From Kitasatospora sp. NBC_01250 (GTDB taxonomy: Bacteria > Actinomycetota > Actinomycetes > Streptomycetales > Streptomycetaceae), in assembly GCF_036226465.1 (NCBI RefSeq), contig NZ_CP108476.1, positions 1 to 64,000 of the forward strand: a stretch of DNA of 64,000 bases, given 5' to 3'. The translations under genes were made by a program, and so were the position numbers. Under the pieces are notes generated by a model that had not been told where the DNA came from, did no database searches, and was given only the letters and a program-made list of their open reading frames with translations. This document shows, piece after piece, positions 1 through 7,995 of this stretch (position 1 is its first letter; every line of letters starts with the position of its first letter).

Positions 1-142
1 GGTACTGCGGCTCCGCCTCGACATGCAGCTCACCCTCGGAGTCGTAGAGCCCGCCCGGCAGCCCCTTGCACGTCCAGCACGGCGGCTGCTTCGCGGGCGA
101 CGCGGTTGTCCGGCACGACCAGGTGTGCCCGGAGCCGTTGGA
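1..142. other. Left window edge, downstream of the ABC-3C operon; no confident gene
   Basis: An ATG at 146 on the minus strand overlaps the stop of the DUF3732 gene (ATGA) and opens a 38-codon frame ending at 30. A second minus-strand frame here, without a usable start, reads like a zinc-binding segment with a CxxC pair (CWTCKG) and runs off the window edge. One of these may belong to a gene continuing to the left. Neither can be called from what is visible. Confidence 0.2.
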
Positions 143-2092
143 TCATCGGTCTGGGATCTCTTCTGTGATCCAGGCATCGGGTACGAGTGCCTTGCCGTTG
201 CTGCGCCGCCACCGGTCCCGGACCGCGCTGCGGAACGGCTCGTCGTCGAGGTCGGCATGCTCCATCACGATGACCTGGAGGGCCCCGTCGAGGGCGTCGA
301 TGGTCCGTTGGACGGTCTGGTAGAAGTTCAGCAGCGAGGCACGGTCCTGTCCCACGAGGACGCTGTCGTCGGTGGCGTCTTCAGGGAAGTACACCTGGGA
401 AGGCTGATCGAGGATGAGGAAGCGGGGCACTGGGTTGTCCTGCTCGCAGAACCACTCGTGCAGGCTGAGCAGCGTGGCAACGTGGTAGCCCATCCAGTTC
501 TCACCACCGCCCATGTCGGACAGGCGTTCCGGCCCGCGGCGGGTGTCGGCCACCACAGTCAGTGCACGCGGGTCCAGACGGATGGGCGACTCACTGTGCT
601 CCAGTTCCAGTGCTACTGCCTTGTCCTTGATCTTTTGGTTGATCAGGGAGATGTAGCTGCTGAGCCGGTCGTCGCGTGCACCCACGCCGATCTCGTCTTC
701 GAGTTCGGCAATCTTTTCGGTGAGCTCGTCGCGGCGGTCGACGATCTGGGGAACGTGGATGTGGCGGGCCGCAGTCTCCAGGAAGAGGCTGATGCGGCCT
801 TGGACGATGGCCGCGCGCCGGGAGGTCTCCGGGTGGTCTTGGACGACGCGCTGGCCGGCGGTGAGGGTGTCCAGATGGTCCTGATTGCGAGCCAGGGCCT
901 CGCGGAGCTCCTGCAGGGTGCGTTCTTCGGCTGCGATGAGGGCGTTGATCTCGGGGGTGTCATTGCCGATGACGGTCATCTCGGCATCCAGGCGTGCGAG
1001 GTCGCTGGTCATGACCTCAACGGCTTGACCGATGTGGGGGGTGGGGTTGTCGCACACTGGGCACCGCCTCTGGCCATCGCCAGCAGGGCCGAGCAGGCCG
1101 AGGGTGGCAAGGCGGGCGTGCTGCTCGGTGGCTTGGCCCAGGAAGTCGTCGTTCTCCTGGACGGCCCGCTTGAGGTTGGTGATCCCGGCACGGGTCCGGG
1201 TGAACTGTGCGCGAAGCGCACGGCGCCCCTCTATCAGCACGGCGACCGGATCGTCTCCTGTCTCTGGAAGGTGACCAGGTGCGGTGACGTCCGCAGCACG
1301 GCGTAGATGGTCGAGGGCAGTCTCAGTTGTCATCTGCTCCGTGGGCACTGGTTCCAGCAGGCCGGCCTCAACGGCTTCGGTCAACAGGGCCAGCGCCTGA
1401 CCGGAAGCGACTGACAGGCTGTGGACCGCGGCGAGCTGAGTCTCCATGTCGGCCAGTTCCCGGCGCAGCAGCCGCAGTCGGTGCTCGCGCAGGGCCTGCG
1501 CGGGGTCCATGGCGCCGAGGAAATAAGGGATCATCGCCCGGATAGTGGCAGGGCGGAAGTCCTGGCCTTGAGAGTGGAAGAGCAGGTCGGGGTTGGCGAT
1601 CTCGTTCTGCTTTTGCAGGCAGAAGAAGAGGGCGTGGCGGATGGAGGGTGGGATCGGGCTGCTGCTGCGTACGGCGGGGATCCGGGTGGCGCGGTCGATG
1701 CCGGCGAACTCTGACAGCAGGCCCTTGGCGATATCAAGCGGAGTGGAGAACTTGATCTGCGCGTACGGAAGGGGCTGATCGCCGAGAGCCTGGACAGTCA
1801 CGCAGAGGTTGGCCGTCGTGGCGGCCTTCCCGGTGGGGGCGGGGCGGGCGACAAACAACTGCTGCCGGTCCTTGACCAGGGTGACGGCAAAGACGTGGAC
1901 GAAGTTGCGCAGCGCCGCGCCCTTGATGACGTAGTCGGTGCTGGCAAGGCAGTAGTCGACGATATTGAGCAGGGCGCTCTTACCTCGCCTTGAGTCGCCG
2001 GTGATGATGTTGAGCTTGCCGGTCTCAAGGGGGACGGTGCGGATGTGGCCGTCGTTGTTATAGATCGAGATGGCACTGATCTGGAAGGTCAC
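143..2092 (-). CDS. DUF3732-type ABC ATPase of an ABC three-component system
   Basis: This 649-residue protein looks like the SMC/Rad50-like ATPase of an ABC-3C conflict system. The N-terminus carries a modified Walker A, GDSRRGKS (residues 32-39), after a short beta-rich lead. The middle is helical and includes a CPVC motif resembling a Rad50 zinc hook. Near the C-terminus are a glycine-rich signature-like stretch (MGGGENW) and a hydrophobic Walker B ending in LILDQPSQ. The open frame runs further upstream, but GTG at 2092 is chosen because it overlaps the stop of the preceding gene as GTGA and homology-like sequence begins there. It is the last gene of a three-gene coupled operon. Family knowledge places DUF3732 ATPases with a middle component and an effector; the anti-phage or anti-plasmid role is inferred. 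Confidence 0.8.
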   Translation of the reverse strand: MTFQISAISIYNNDGHIRTVPLETGKLNIITGDSRRGKSALLNIVDYCLASTDYVIKGAALRNFVHVFAVTLVKDRQQLFVARPAPTGKAATTANLCVTVQALGDQPLPYAQIKFSTPLDIAKGLLSEFAGIDRATRIPAVRSSSPIPPSIRHALFFCLQKQNEIANPDLLFHSQGQDFRPATIRAMIPYFLGAMDPAQALREHRLRLLRRELADMETQLAAVHSLSVASGQALALLTEAVEAGLLEPVPTEQMTTETALDHLRRAADVTAPGHLPETGDDPVAVLIEGRRALRAQFTRTRAGITNLKRAVQENDDFLGQATEQHARLATLGLLGPAGDGQRRCPVCDNPTPHIGQAVEVMTSDLARLDAEMTVIGNDTPEINALIAAEERTLQELREALARNQDHLDTLTAGQRVVQDHPETSRRAAIVQGRISLFLETAARHIHVPQIVDRRDELTEKIAELEDEIGVGARDDRLSSYISLINQKIKDKAVALELEHSESPIRLDPRALTVVADTRRGPERLSDMGGGENWMGYHVATLLSLHEWFCEQDNPVPRFLILDQPSQVYFPEDATDDSVLVGQDRASLLNFYQTVQRTIDALDGALQVIVMEHADLDDEPFRSAVRDRWRRSNGKALVPDAWITEEIPDR

Positions 2093-2580
2093 GGCCGGAC
2101 TCCTAGCAGGGTCATGACGGTGCTGAAGCTGCCGGTGCTGGGTAGCCAGCGGCCCAGCATGTGGGATGCCTTCTGGATGGCGACGACCTCCGGCGTGCTG
2201 CCGGTGGGCGCCGTGGGCAGCGCCTTGGGGCGCACGCTGAGATGCCCGTCGTCTCCGTATTCCAGAAGGCGGTTCTGCAGCGCCAGCAGGAGACCGGGCC
2301 GGACCACTGCGGCGAGCGCGGTGGCGTTCTGGGCCATGGCCGCCTTGACGGACTTGTTCTCCTCCAACCAGCGGGTCAGGCCGCTCCCGATGGTCTTCGG
2401 TAGAAGCTGGCGGATGGAGGGCTGAAGCGCCATGACCGAGGACAACACGGCCACTGCGGGCGGGCATGACCTGCCGTACTGCACTTGGTGGCCCTGAACC
2501 GCCCGGGCGGTGAGCACTGCGGTGAACGCCGGGTTGTACAGGGCCCGCTCCTCGCGGCTGAACTCTGCGAAGTCCGTCAT
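2089..2580 (-). CDS. ABC-3C middle component
   Basis: This 163-residue mostly helical protein sits between a nuclease-like gene and a DUF3732 ATPase gene, with 4-base overlaps on both sides (ATGA upstream, GTGA downstream). Size, position and the N-terminal theme (EERALYNPAFTAVLTARAV, then short helices) fit the middle component of ABC-3C systems, a small adaptor thought to connect ATPase and effector. No catalytic motif is visible. The tight coupling implies stoichiometric production of a complex. The identification depends strongly on the neighbourhood. Confidence 0.72.
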   Translation of the reverse strand: MTDFAEFSREERALYNPAFTAVLTARAVQGHQVQYGRSCPPAVAVLSSVMALQPSIRQLLPKTIGSGLTRWLEENKSVKAAMAQNATALAAVVRPGLLLALQNRLLEYGDDGHLSVRPKALPTAPTGSTPEVVAIQKASHMLGRWLPSTGSFSTVMTLLGVRP

Positions 2581-3788
2581 CTGTGCGACACCGCCGCCGG
2601 CTCCAGTACGGCAATGAGCCGGGCGAGGAAGTCGATGTGCCAGCCGATGCGCAGGTCATCGGCGAGGATGTGGAAGGAGCCCTTGGAGACGAACGGCTCG
2701 TCGCAGTCGGGGCGGATGGGACGTCGTGCTTCCTTCGTCACCCACCGGTAGACCTCCTTGGCCGCGGCCACCTTCTCGGTCTCCGCCGCATTGGGGCCGA
2801 GGTTGCCCTCCATGTCAGCGAACAGGTCCTCCCATTCCTCGACGAGTCGGCGCTCGTAGCGGCCGATCTCCCCGGTGAGCAGCAGGTTGTCGTGGGACCA
2901 GCGGGAGCGTTGGGTGAAGGCGCGGATGTAGTCGCGCACCGCGATCCTGACCTGGGCGCCGCCTGCGTTGATCAGCCCCAGCTGGCGGACGAAGGTCATG
3001 TCCGTGTACTCGGAGGGGTCCGGTTCGAGGGTGGCGATGTCCTCGTCGATCGGAAGGTTTCCTGGGCGGAACTGGTCACGCAAATCGGTGAAGACCTGGT
3101 CGAACTCCTCGCCAGTGACCGCGTCCATGTCCTCGGTGCGCAGTTGCCGAATGGTGCGCTGGTAGAACCAACCCTCCAGGCGTTCCAGGAACGGCCCGGC
3201 GTAGCGGTGGCCGACCGCCGGCACGACCCTCTCCAGAAGCAGGGCCTCCATGGCGTCCACGTCGGGGGCATTGCCGATGACCTGCACCCGGGCGAGCATG
3301 GCGCGCCGCTGCTCGGCGCCGAGCTTGTCGAACTCCTCGTACGCCTTCTTGTTGTCCTTACTGATGGAGGTCTTCCTGGCCGCCTCCAGCGCCTGCAGGG
3401 CCTGCTCCTCGTTCCTGACTCCTGAGGCTGCAGGCTGCAGCATGAAGCCAGCGGAGCCGGGCGACAGCTCGGCAGTCGTCAGCAGCAGCAGGTCAGTCTC
3501 CTCCAGTTCCACAAGCTCGGTGGTGACCGCATATGCCCAGATCCGCAGCGTCTTCCACAGGTCCGTGCTGGCGTCCGACATCTTGGTGCCCGGGGCGCGG
3601 TGTTTGAGCTGGTAATAGACCCGGCCGCCTTCGGTGACCTCCTCGACATCGTCGCCGGCTTCGATCGCGATCCCCCACTCAAGTCCTCGGACATGACGTT
3701 CGAGGCAGGCATGGAGCGCCTTGCGCAGCTGGTAGACATAGCCGACTGCGGAGGCCGATGCCTCGAAGGGCGCCGTCTTGTCTGCCAT
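2577..3788 (-). CDS. ABC-3C effector with DUF4297/Cap4-like nuclease N-terminus
   Basis: This 403-residue protein has an N-terminal region resembling the dsDNA nuclease domain of the Cap4/DUF4297 class. There is a G-x-x-YQ helix (residues 16-20), then E43, D46/D47, and Q60-L-K62, which together form a PD-(D/E)xK-type active-site pattern, followed by a DLWKTLRIW helix. The rest is helical and fits the ABC-3C C-terminal region that contacts the middle component. The ATG at 3788 is preferred over an upstream in-frame start at 3860, because the upstream 24 residues are low-complexity and a purine-rich stretch precedes 3788. It is the first gene of the coupled operon. In ABC-3C systems the effector is thought to be released or activated by the ATPase on sensing invading nucleic acid. 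Nuclease activity here is inferred from motifs only. Confidence 0.75.
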   Translation of the reverse strand: MADKTAPFEASASAVGYVYQLRKALHACLERHVRGLEWGIAIEAGDDVEEVTEGGRVYYQLKHRAPGTKMSDASTDLWKTLRIWAYAVTTELVELEETDLLLLTTAELSPGSAGFMLQPAASGVRNEEQALQALEAARKTSISKDNKKAYEEFDKLGAEQRRAMLARVQVIGNAPDVDAMEALLLERVVPAVGHRYAGPFLERLEGWFYQRTIRQLRTEDMDAVTGEEFDQVFTDLRDQFRPGNLPIDEDIATLEPDPSEYTDMTFVRQLGLINAGGAQVRIAVRDYIRAFTQRSRWSHDNLLLTGEIGRYERRLVEEWEDLFADMEGNLGPNAAETEKVAAAKEVYRWVTKEARRPIRPDCDEPFVSKGSFHILADDLRIGWHIDFLARLIAVLEPAAVSHR

Positions 3789-3862
3789 GTGACCCCCGTG
3801 TTCAGCAGCGTCTACTTCGGGTGGCGACGATCTTTTCACAGGAGGCACATCTCCCGTCACCC

Positions 3863-4042
3863 TCAGGACAAGCTCTTCGTGATCACCTCCAACGACTCGC
3901 CGCCAATCGAGCCGCGCATCGGCGGCGAGTCGAGGATCGGACGGCCCAGGTCTCGGTCGGCGGGCGCGGGCCGGCTGCTGTACAGGGCCAGCTCCAGCCG
4001 ATCGGGGGCGGCGGCGGGGTCGGGGCGGGTGGTGTCGGTCAT
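3863..4042 (-). CDS. Small 59-residue protein upstream of the ABC-3C operon, unrecognised
   Basis: This short gene has a good ribosome-binding site (CCGGAGG, about nine bases before the ATG at 4042). It lies between a strong terminator (4081-4110) and the ABC-3C operon, whose first gene starts 74 bases downstream in the same direction. The protein is acidic/proline-rich at the N-terminus and ends with a Gly/Ser-rich tail (GSIGGESLEVITKSLS). It has no membrane segment or cysteine. The tail-coding region contains an 11-base inverted repeat (3894-3904 with 3921-3931). Length and tail faintly recall a modified-peptide precursor, but no maturation enzyme is nearby. It could equally be a small regulator or accessory subunit of the defence operon. 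Confidence 0.5.
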   Translation of the reverse strand: MTDTTRPDPAAAPDRLELALYSSRPAPADRDLGRPILDSPPMRGSIGGESLEVITKSLS

Positions 4043-4080
4043 CGCGCGGTGCCTCCGGAAGTCGGGAACGAGGTGCGACG

Positions 4081-4110
4081 GCCGTCCCGGCCTGGGTGGG
4101 CCGGGACGGC
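4081..4110 (-). terminator. Strong hairpin terminator after the helicase gene
   Basis: A perfect 12-base inverted repeat (4081-4092 with 4099-4110) with a six-base loop lies 19 bases beyond the stop of the helicase gene. It separates that transcription unit from the 59-residue gene. There is no U-tract, as is common for streptomycete terminators. Confidence 0.75.
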
Positions 4111-4128
4111 GGGATCTTGCGGGAAGGG

Positions 4129-6483
4129 TCAGCCGGTGACGGTCTCGGCGTGCCGGGTGAGCGCGTCCAGGAGCGCGGCCTGGTGGTCGGTCAGCTTGCC
4201 TTCGGTGCGGGCCTTGTCCTGCTTGCGCAGCCACGTGCCGGGGCGGAACGCGGTGTCGTCGCCGAGGCCGGTGCGGTTCACCGGGCCGTCCAGGGTGCCG
4301 CCGGCGGCGAGGTAGGCGAGCAGGCGGCGGTAGGAGCGGTTCCAGTCCGGCTCCAGGCGCCACAGCTCGTCCAGGGCGTCGAGCTTCGCGACCTGGTCGG
4401 TGGTGAGGTTGTCGGCCTTGCGCTGGCGGCGCATCCACGCGCCCACCGCGTAGTCGTCCAGCTTCGCGGTCGCCGGGATCGCCAGGTGGCCGTGCTGGTG
4501 GTGGAACGCGGCGGCGTAGGCGGCCCCGCGTTCCCAGGCGTTGGCGTTCTTCGACCAGATCATGCCGAGGGCGTCCAGCTCGCTGATCCGGGCGGCGTCG
4601 AGCAGGCCCTGGCCGTGGAGGTGGCGTTGGCGGGTGAGCCAGGAGATCAGCTCGGCGTGCTTGGTCTTGTCGGTGGGGTCGAGGTGGCCGTGCTGGAGGT
4701 GGAAGATGGCGGCGACGGCGTGCATGCGCTGCCACTCGACCGCGCGCGGGTTGAACGCGCGCAGCTTGACGGTCTGGAGGATCCGGGCGGCGTGCTGGCG
4801 GGCGTTGATCCGCAGCCACTCGATCGGCGACTCCACCGGAGCTGGCGGCTGCTCCCCCTCGCCGCCGGGCTCGCCGGCCTCGCTCTCGGCCGGCTTGGCC
4901 GCCGTGGTGTGGGCGGTGCCCTGGGAGCGGCTGGCGCGCAGTTCGGTGATCCGGCCGACCACCCGGGCGTCGTGCGCGGCCAGGGCGCGCAGGACCCGCC
5001 AGATCGTCCGGAAGCTGCTGGCCTCGATCTCGGCGTCGGCCTCGGCCTTCACGGCCTCTGCGGCGTCGTGGACCTCGGCCGGGTCGGCGGCCGCCGTGTC
5101 GTCGCCGACCTCCGGCGTCGGCAGGTACACCGGGATGATGACCCAGGACACCTTGCCCTGCTGGTAGGACTGGCGCAGCGCCCTCCCGACGGCCTGGACG
5201 ATGTCGATCACGCTCGACTTCGGGTCCGCGAAGCACACCGCATCCACGGCTCGGACGTCGATTCCTTCTGACAGGAGGCGAGCGTTGCAGATGATGCAGC
5301 ACTCCTCGCCGTCGTCGCCGGTGGAGGCCTTGAAGGTGGCGAACGCGGCCCGGCGGTCCTTGAGCCGGTCGGTGCCGGCCACCGCGAGGGCGGTCAGCCG
5401 CTCCGGGCGCTCCGCGTCGGGCAGCAACTCGGAGGCCCCCAGCAGGGTGCTCGCGAACTCGCGGGCTGCCGTGACCCGGGAGTGGAAGGTGATGACGCGG
5501 CGCAGGTCGAGGTCGGCGATCGCGCGCAGGACCGCGATCTGCAGGGCCAGGCGCAGGAGTTCCTCGTTGCTGCGCTGGGAGCGCAGGTCGGCGACGGCCG
5601 GCAGGTTCAGCAGCTCGCGCAGGTCCTCGTCCGTCACCACCGGCACGAGCACCCGGTAGTCGGCGAGGTAGCCGTGCTCGATGCCCTGGCTGAGGGTCCA
5701 GCTGAAACAGGTCTTGCCGTAGATCGTCTCGTCGTCCATGGAGCAGAGGACGGGCAGCGCCTGGCCATCGGCGTCGGCGAGGTCGGCCAGGCCGTCCTTC
5801 GCCCGCCGGTCGTCCGCGATCCGCGGGGTCGCGGTGAAGTACAACCGGCGCTTCGCCGGGACCTTGGCGTCGTCGTGGACCGCCGCCCACGCCTTCCCCT
5901 CGGCGCCCGCCGTACGGTGGGCCTCGTCGATGATCACGAGGTCCCACCGGGCCAAACCCCAGCCCTGGTGGGCCTGGACGATGCGCTCCAGCGAGGCGTA
6001 GGTGGCGTAGACGGTGACCGGCTGGTCGTCCGGGGCGCCGTTGACGAGGTCGGTGATCCGGACGGCCTGCGTGGTCACCTTGGCGTGGATCCGGCCGCCG
6101 GCTTCCGCGCTCTCCAGCGCCTCCTCCCGCGAGCACGCCGCGACCGCCAGGCCCCGACGCCCGCCGCGCAGCGACCAGGCCTCGGCGGTCTGCTCCAGCA
6201 GCTCGATCGTCGGCACCAGCACCAGCACCCGGCCCCGAGCGGCCAGACGTCGGGCGCAGCCGGCCGCGATGAGGGTCTTGCCGGATCCGGTCGCCGCGAC
6301 GACGGTTGCGCGGCCGCCGTCCTTCACCTCGCGCACCGCGGCCGCCACCGCGTCCTTCTGGAACCAGTGCAGCGGCAGCGGGTTCACCGCGGTAGTGCCG
6401 GACGGCTGCGCCGGGACCGGCTGAGCGGCTCCGGCGCGGAACGCGACCGGCACGCCGGCCTCAGTGACGGTGGTGGTCTCCAC
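4129..6483 (-). CDS. DEAH-box helicase with helicase-associated repeats
   Basis: This 784-residue superfamily 2 helicase has Walker A ATGSGKT (64-70), DEAH (186-189), motif III region FTATPR (217-221), and a C-terminal RecA domain with a motif VI-like stretch ending in QAVGRALRQ. The last 230 residues hold about three helicase-associated repeats, recognisable by W-x-R-Q and HQHGHLAIP-type segments. Such proteins occur on streptomycete plasmids, integrative elements and chromosome ends, and are presumed to unwind or translocate on DNA. It is transcribed alone, with a terminator downstream. A paralogue of the same architecture lies at 16402-18738. Its precise function is unknown. Confidence 0.92.
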   Translation of the reverse strand: METTTVTEAGVPVAFRAGAAQPVPAQPSGTTAVNPLPLHWFQKDAVAAAVREVKDGGRATVVAATGSGKTLIAAGCARRLAARGRVLVLVPTIELLEQTAEAWSLRGGRRGLAVAACSREEALESAEAGGRIHAKVTTQAVRITDLVNGAPDDQPVTVYATYASLERIVQAHQGWGLARWDLVIIDEAHRTAGAEGKAWAAVHDDAKVPAKRRLYFTATPRIADDRRAKDGLADLADADGQALPVLCSMDDETIYGKTCFSWTLSQGIEHGYLADYRVLVPVVTDEDLRELLNLPAVADLRSQRSNEELLRLALQIAVLRAIADLDLRRVITFHSRVTAAREFASTLLGASELLPDAERPERLTALAVAGTDRLKDRRAAFATFKASTGDDGEECCIICNARLLSEGIDVRAVDAVCFADPKSSVIDIVQAVGRALRQSYQQGKVSWVIIPVYLPTPEVGDDTAAADPAEVHDAAEAVKAEADAEIEASSFRTIWRVLRALAAHDARVVGRITELRASRSQGTAHTTAAKPAESEAGEPGGEGEQPPAPVESPIEWLRINARQHAARILQTVKLRAFNPRAVEWQRMHAVAAIFHLQHGHLDPTDKTKHAELISWLTRQRHLHGQGLLDAARISELDALGMIWSKNANAWERGAAYAAAFHHQHGHLAIPATAKLDDYAVGAWMRRQRKADNLTTDQVAKLDALDELWRLEPDWNRSYRRLLAYLAAGGTLDGPVNRTGLGDDTAFRPGTWLRKQDKARTEGKLTDHQAALLDALTRHAETVTG

Positions 6484-6638
6484 GACGGTGCTTCTCCTTC
6501 GCAGGCTGAGACGGCGGGGCCGGTGCGGGCGGGGCTGTGGGAGGGTCGGGGCGGGCGGCCTCTCCCCGGGACCAGGTCATGGATGGGAAGAGGCCGACCT
6601 GTGACTGAGCACTTCAGATGGCCAGTTGAGCAGCCGTT

Positions 6639-7199
6639 TCAGCGGGCTTGTCTCCCCATGCGGCTCACCACCGCCCGAAGGCACTCCCGGCCGGCTCTCA
6701 CGCTCGCGTCCCGCACACCCGCGGCATTGCCGGACGCCGAGAGGCTCTGAAGTCGCTGCTCCTCGGCTCTAAACCCGGCACCCGCGATGTTCTGGTCCAG
6801 CATGCCCATCGCGGTGAGCGCCGCGTGGCCGCACGACAGCGCATGGTCGGCGCTCCCGGAGCCGTTGGCCAGCAGGGCGTACCGCAGGACCAGGCACGCG
6901 AAGAACGTGTAGGTGCCGACGATGTCGGTGATGCCGTCCTCGGTGAGCTGCAGCTCGGGGAACCCCTCCAGCAGGCGTGCCCGGTCGGCGGCGTCGGACA
7001 GCGGCCGGTCAGTCCCCCAGAGGTCGAGCACGGACTCCGTAAAGAGCTCCACGTCGGCTTCCCGGCCCGCCTCACCCGTGCGCAGACCGAGGAACAGCGG
7101 AGCCATCCGCTCGGCGCAGGCCGCGACATACAGGCGGACCGCCTCGTCTCCCCCGGTCTGAAGTTCCTCCACGACGTCCTCTTCGACCAGCGTCTTCAC
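6639..7199 (-). CDS. Hypothetical protein, 186 residues, inside an inverted-repeat unit
   Basis: This helical, acidic, soluble protein starts at a GTG preceded by AGAGGAC. The segment AACAERMAPLFLGLR near residues 27-41 faintly recalls DUF416-type proteins, but this is not a firm assignment. No signal peptide, membrane segment or metal motif is seen. The gene is bracketed by inverted repeats (6599 and 7277), and its promoter region holds a perfect 12-base palindrome at 7229-7240 that may be an operator. The stop codon lies only about ten bases inside the left repeat, so gene and repeats form a compact unit. Confidence 0.7.
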   Translation of the reverse strand: MKTLVEEDVVEELQTGGDEAVRLYVAACAERMAPLFLGLRTGEAGREADVELFTESVLDLWGTDRPLSDAADRARLLEGFPELQLTEDGITDIVGTYTFFACLVLRYALLANGSGSADHALSCGHAALTAMGMLDQNIAGAGFRAEEQRLQSLSASGNAAGVRDASVRAGRECLRAVVSRMGRQAR

Positions 7200-7228
7200 A
7201 CGCCGTCCTCTCTGCGGGCCGTTTGCTC

Positions 7229-7240
7229 AACTGGCCAGTT
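7229..7240. promoter_or_regulatory. Palindromic operator candidate AACTGGCCAGTT
   Basis: A perfect 12-base palindrome lies about 30 bases upstream of the GTG start of the 186-residue gene. Part of it (TGGCCAGTTGAGCA) recurs in opposite orientation at 6620-6632, upstream of the helicase gene. This is the expected form of a dimeric repressor site. The regulator is not identifiable. Confidence 0.4.
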
Positions 7241-7287
7241 CAACTTCTCACCGGCCGACTGAAACGCTCAGTCACAGCCGACCAGAC

Positions 7288-7995
7288 CTACTGCTGGTCC
7301 TCGGGGATCCAACCCCTCACCTCCAGGTAGGCAATGTCGGCGTCCTCGACCGCGCGGCCGGTCTCCACCAGCCACTCCCGCATAGCCTCGGTCACGTCGC
7401 CGTGGTGGTCCGCGACCCGCTGGGACCACTCGGCGGCTTCGAATCCGCCGGTCGAGGCGGAGCCGTAAGTGCGCTCCTCCGTGCCGTCCGCGCGCGGGAT
7501 GAACCCACGCCGGATACCGCCAGAGTCCTTCTCCGACCCGGCGCTGTAGACGTACTGATCGGCCTTCATCCGGACGGTGAAGGCGAGGCGGCCGCCGGCC
7601 TGGCCGGTCTCGTGCACCACCGGGGCGAGGTGGGAGGCGCCGGACTTGATGGCCTGCTTTCCCGCGCGGCCGGCCATCGACCCGCCCGCCTCGCCGACCG
7701 TGTCCTTGCCCCGCACCCGCACCTTCTGCCCGGTCTTGGTGCGGCGCCGGGCGGTGTTGGCCTCGGCGATCCCGGACAGGGCCTCCTCGTCGCGCTCGCC
7801 ACCGCGCACCGCACGGACCAGCTGGCGCAGCGCGTTGACCATGCTCGCGCCCTTGCCCTTGGTGAAGAACTGGGAGACCAGGGAGGCGTCGCGGCCGAGC
7901 ATCTTGGCGACCTGGCGCTTGGTGTAACCCTGGTCGATCAGCTCCTGCGTCAGCCTCGCGGCCTCGTTGGGGTTGTTCGGATCGGCCGGGCTCAC
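7288..7995 (-). CDS. Helix-turn-helix DNA-binding protein downstream of the polymerase-like gene
   Basis: This 235-residue protein has an N-terminal helix-turn-helix (about residues 13-45, GYTKRQVAKMLGRDASLVSQF) followed by a basic linker (RRRTKTGQKVRVRGK) and an alpha/beta C-terminal domain of unknown type. Its GTG start overlaps the stop of the polymerase-like gene as GTGA, so the two are translationally coupled. HTH plus basic region plus unknown domain loosely resembles streptomycete terminal-protein or replication-accessory proteins (Tpg-like), but that is an analogy only. It could be an origin-binding or terminal protein for the polymerase-like partner, or a plain regulator. Confidence 0.75.
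   Translation of the reverse strand: MSPADPNNPNEAARLTQELIDQGYTKRQVAKMLGRDASLVSQFFTKGKGASMVNALRQLVRAVRGGERDEEALSGIAEANTARRRTKTGQKVRVRGKDTVGEAGGSMAGRAGKQAIKSGASHLAPVVHETGQAGGRLAFTVRMKADQYVYSAGSEKDSGGIRRGFIPRADGTEERTYGSASTGGFEAAEWSQRVADHHGDVTEAMREWLVETGRAVEDADIAYLEVRGWIPEDQQ

Larger units (their letters stand above)
6599..7277. mobile_element. Candidate 0.68 kb element with terminal inverted repeats and flanking direct repeats
   Basis: Twelve bases at 6599-6610 (CTGTGACTGAGC) recur as an exact inverted copy at 7266-7277. The similarity continues inward with gaps: TTCAG, then TGGCCAGTTGAGCA. The unit is flanked by direct repeats: CCGAC outside the 12-base repeats (6594-6598, 7278-7282), or GCCGACC (6593-6599, 7277-7283) if the element starts at TGTGACTGAGC. 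The only gene inside is a non-transposase gene. This layout fits a passenger-carrying miniature element mobilised in trans; 5-base duplications are typical of Tn3- and Tn7/Tn5053-type transposases. The alternative is two copies of a palindromic operator controlling the two neighbouring promoters. Confidence 0.45.

Noticed and set aside
30..146. 38-codon gene overlapping the stop of the DUF3732 gene as ATGA
   Set aside because: The overlap is suggestive, but the peptide has no recognisable features and another frame here reads more like protein. The window edge prevents a decision.
3863..6136. 757-codon minus-strand frame covering the helicase and the small gene
   Set aside because: Only its last 59 codons, behind a good ribosome site, look real. 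The rest is an Arg/Pro/Gly-rich shadow of the helicase gene.
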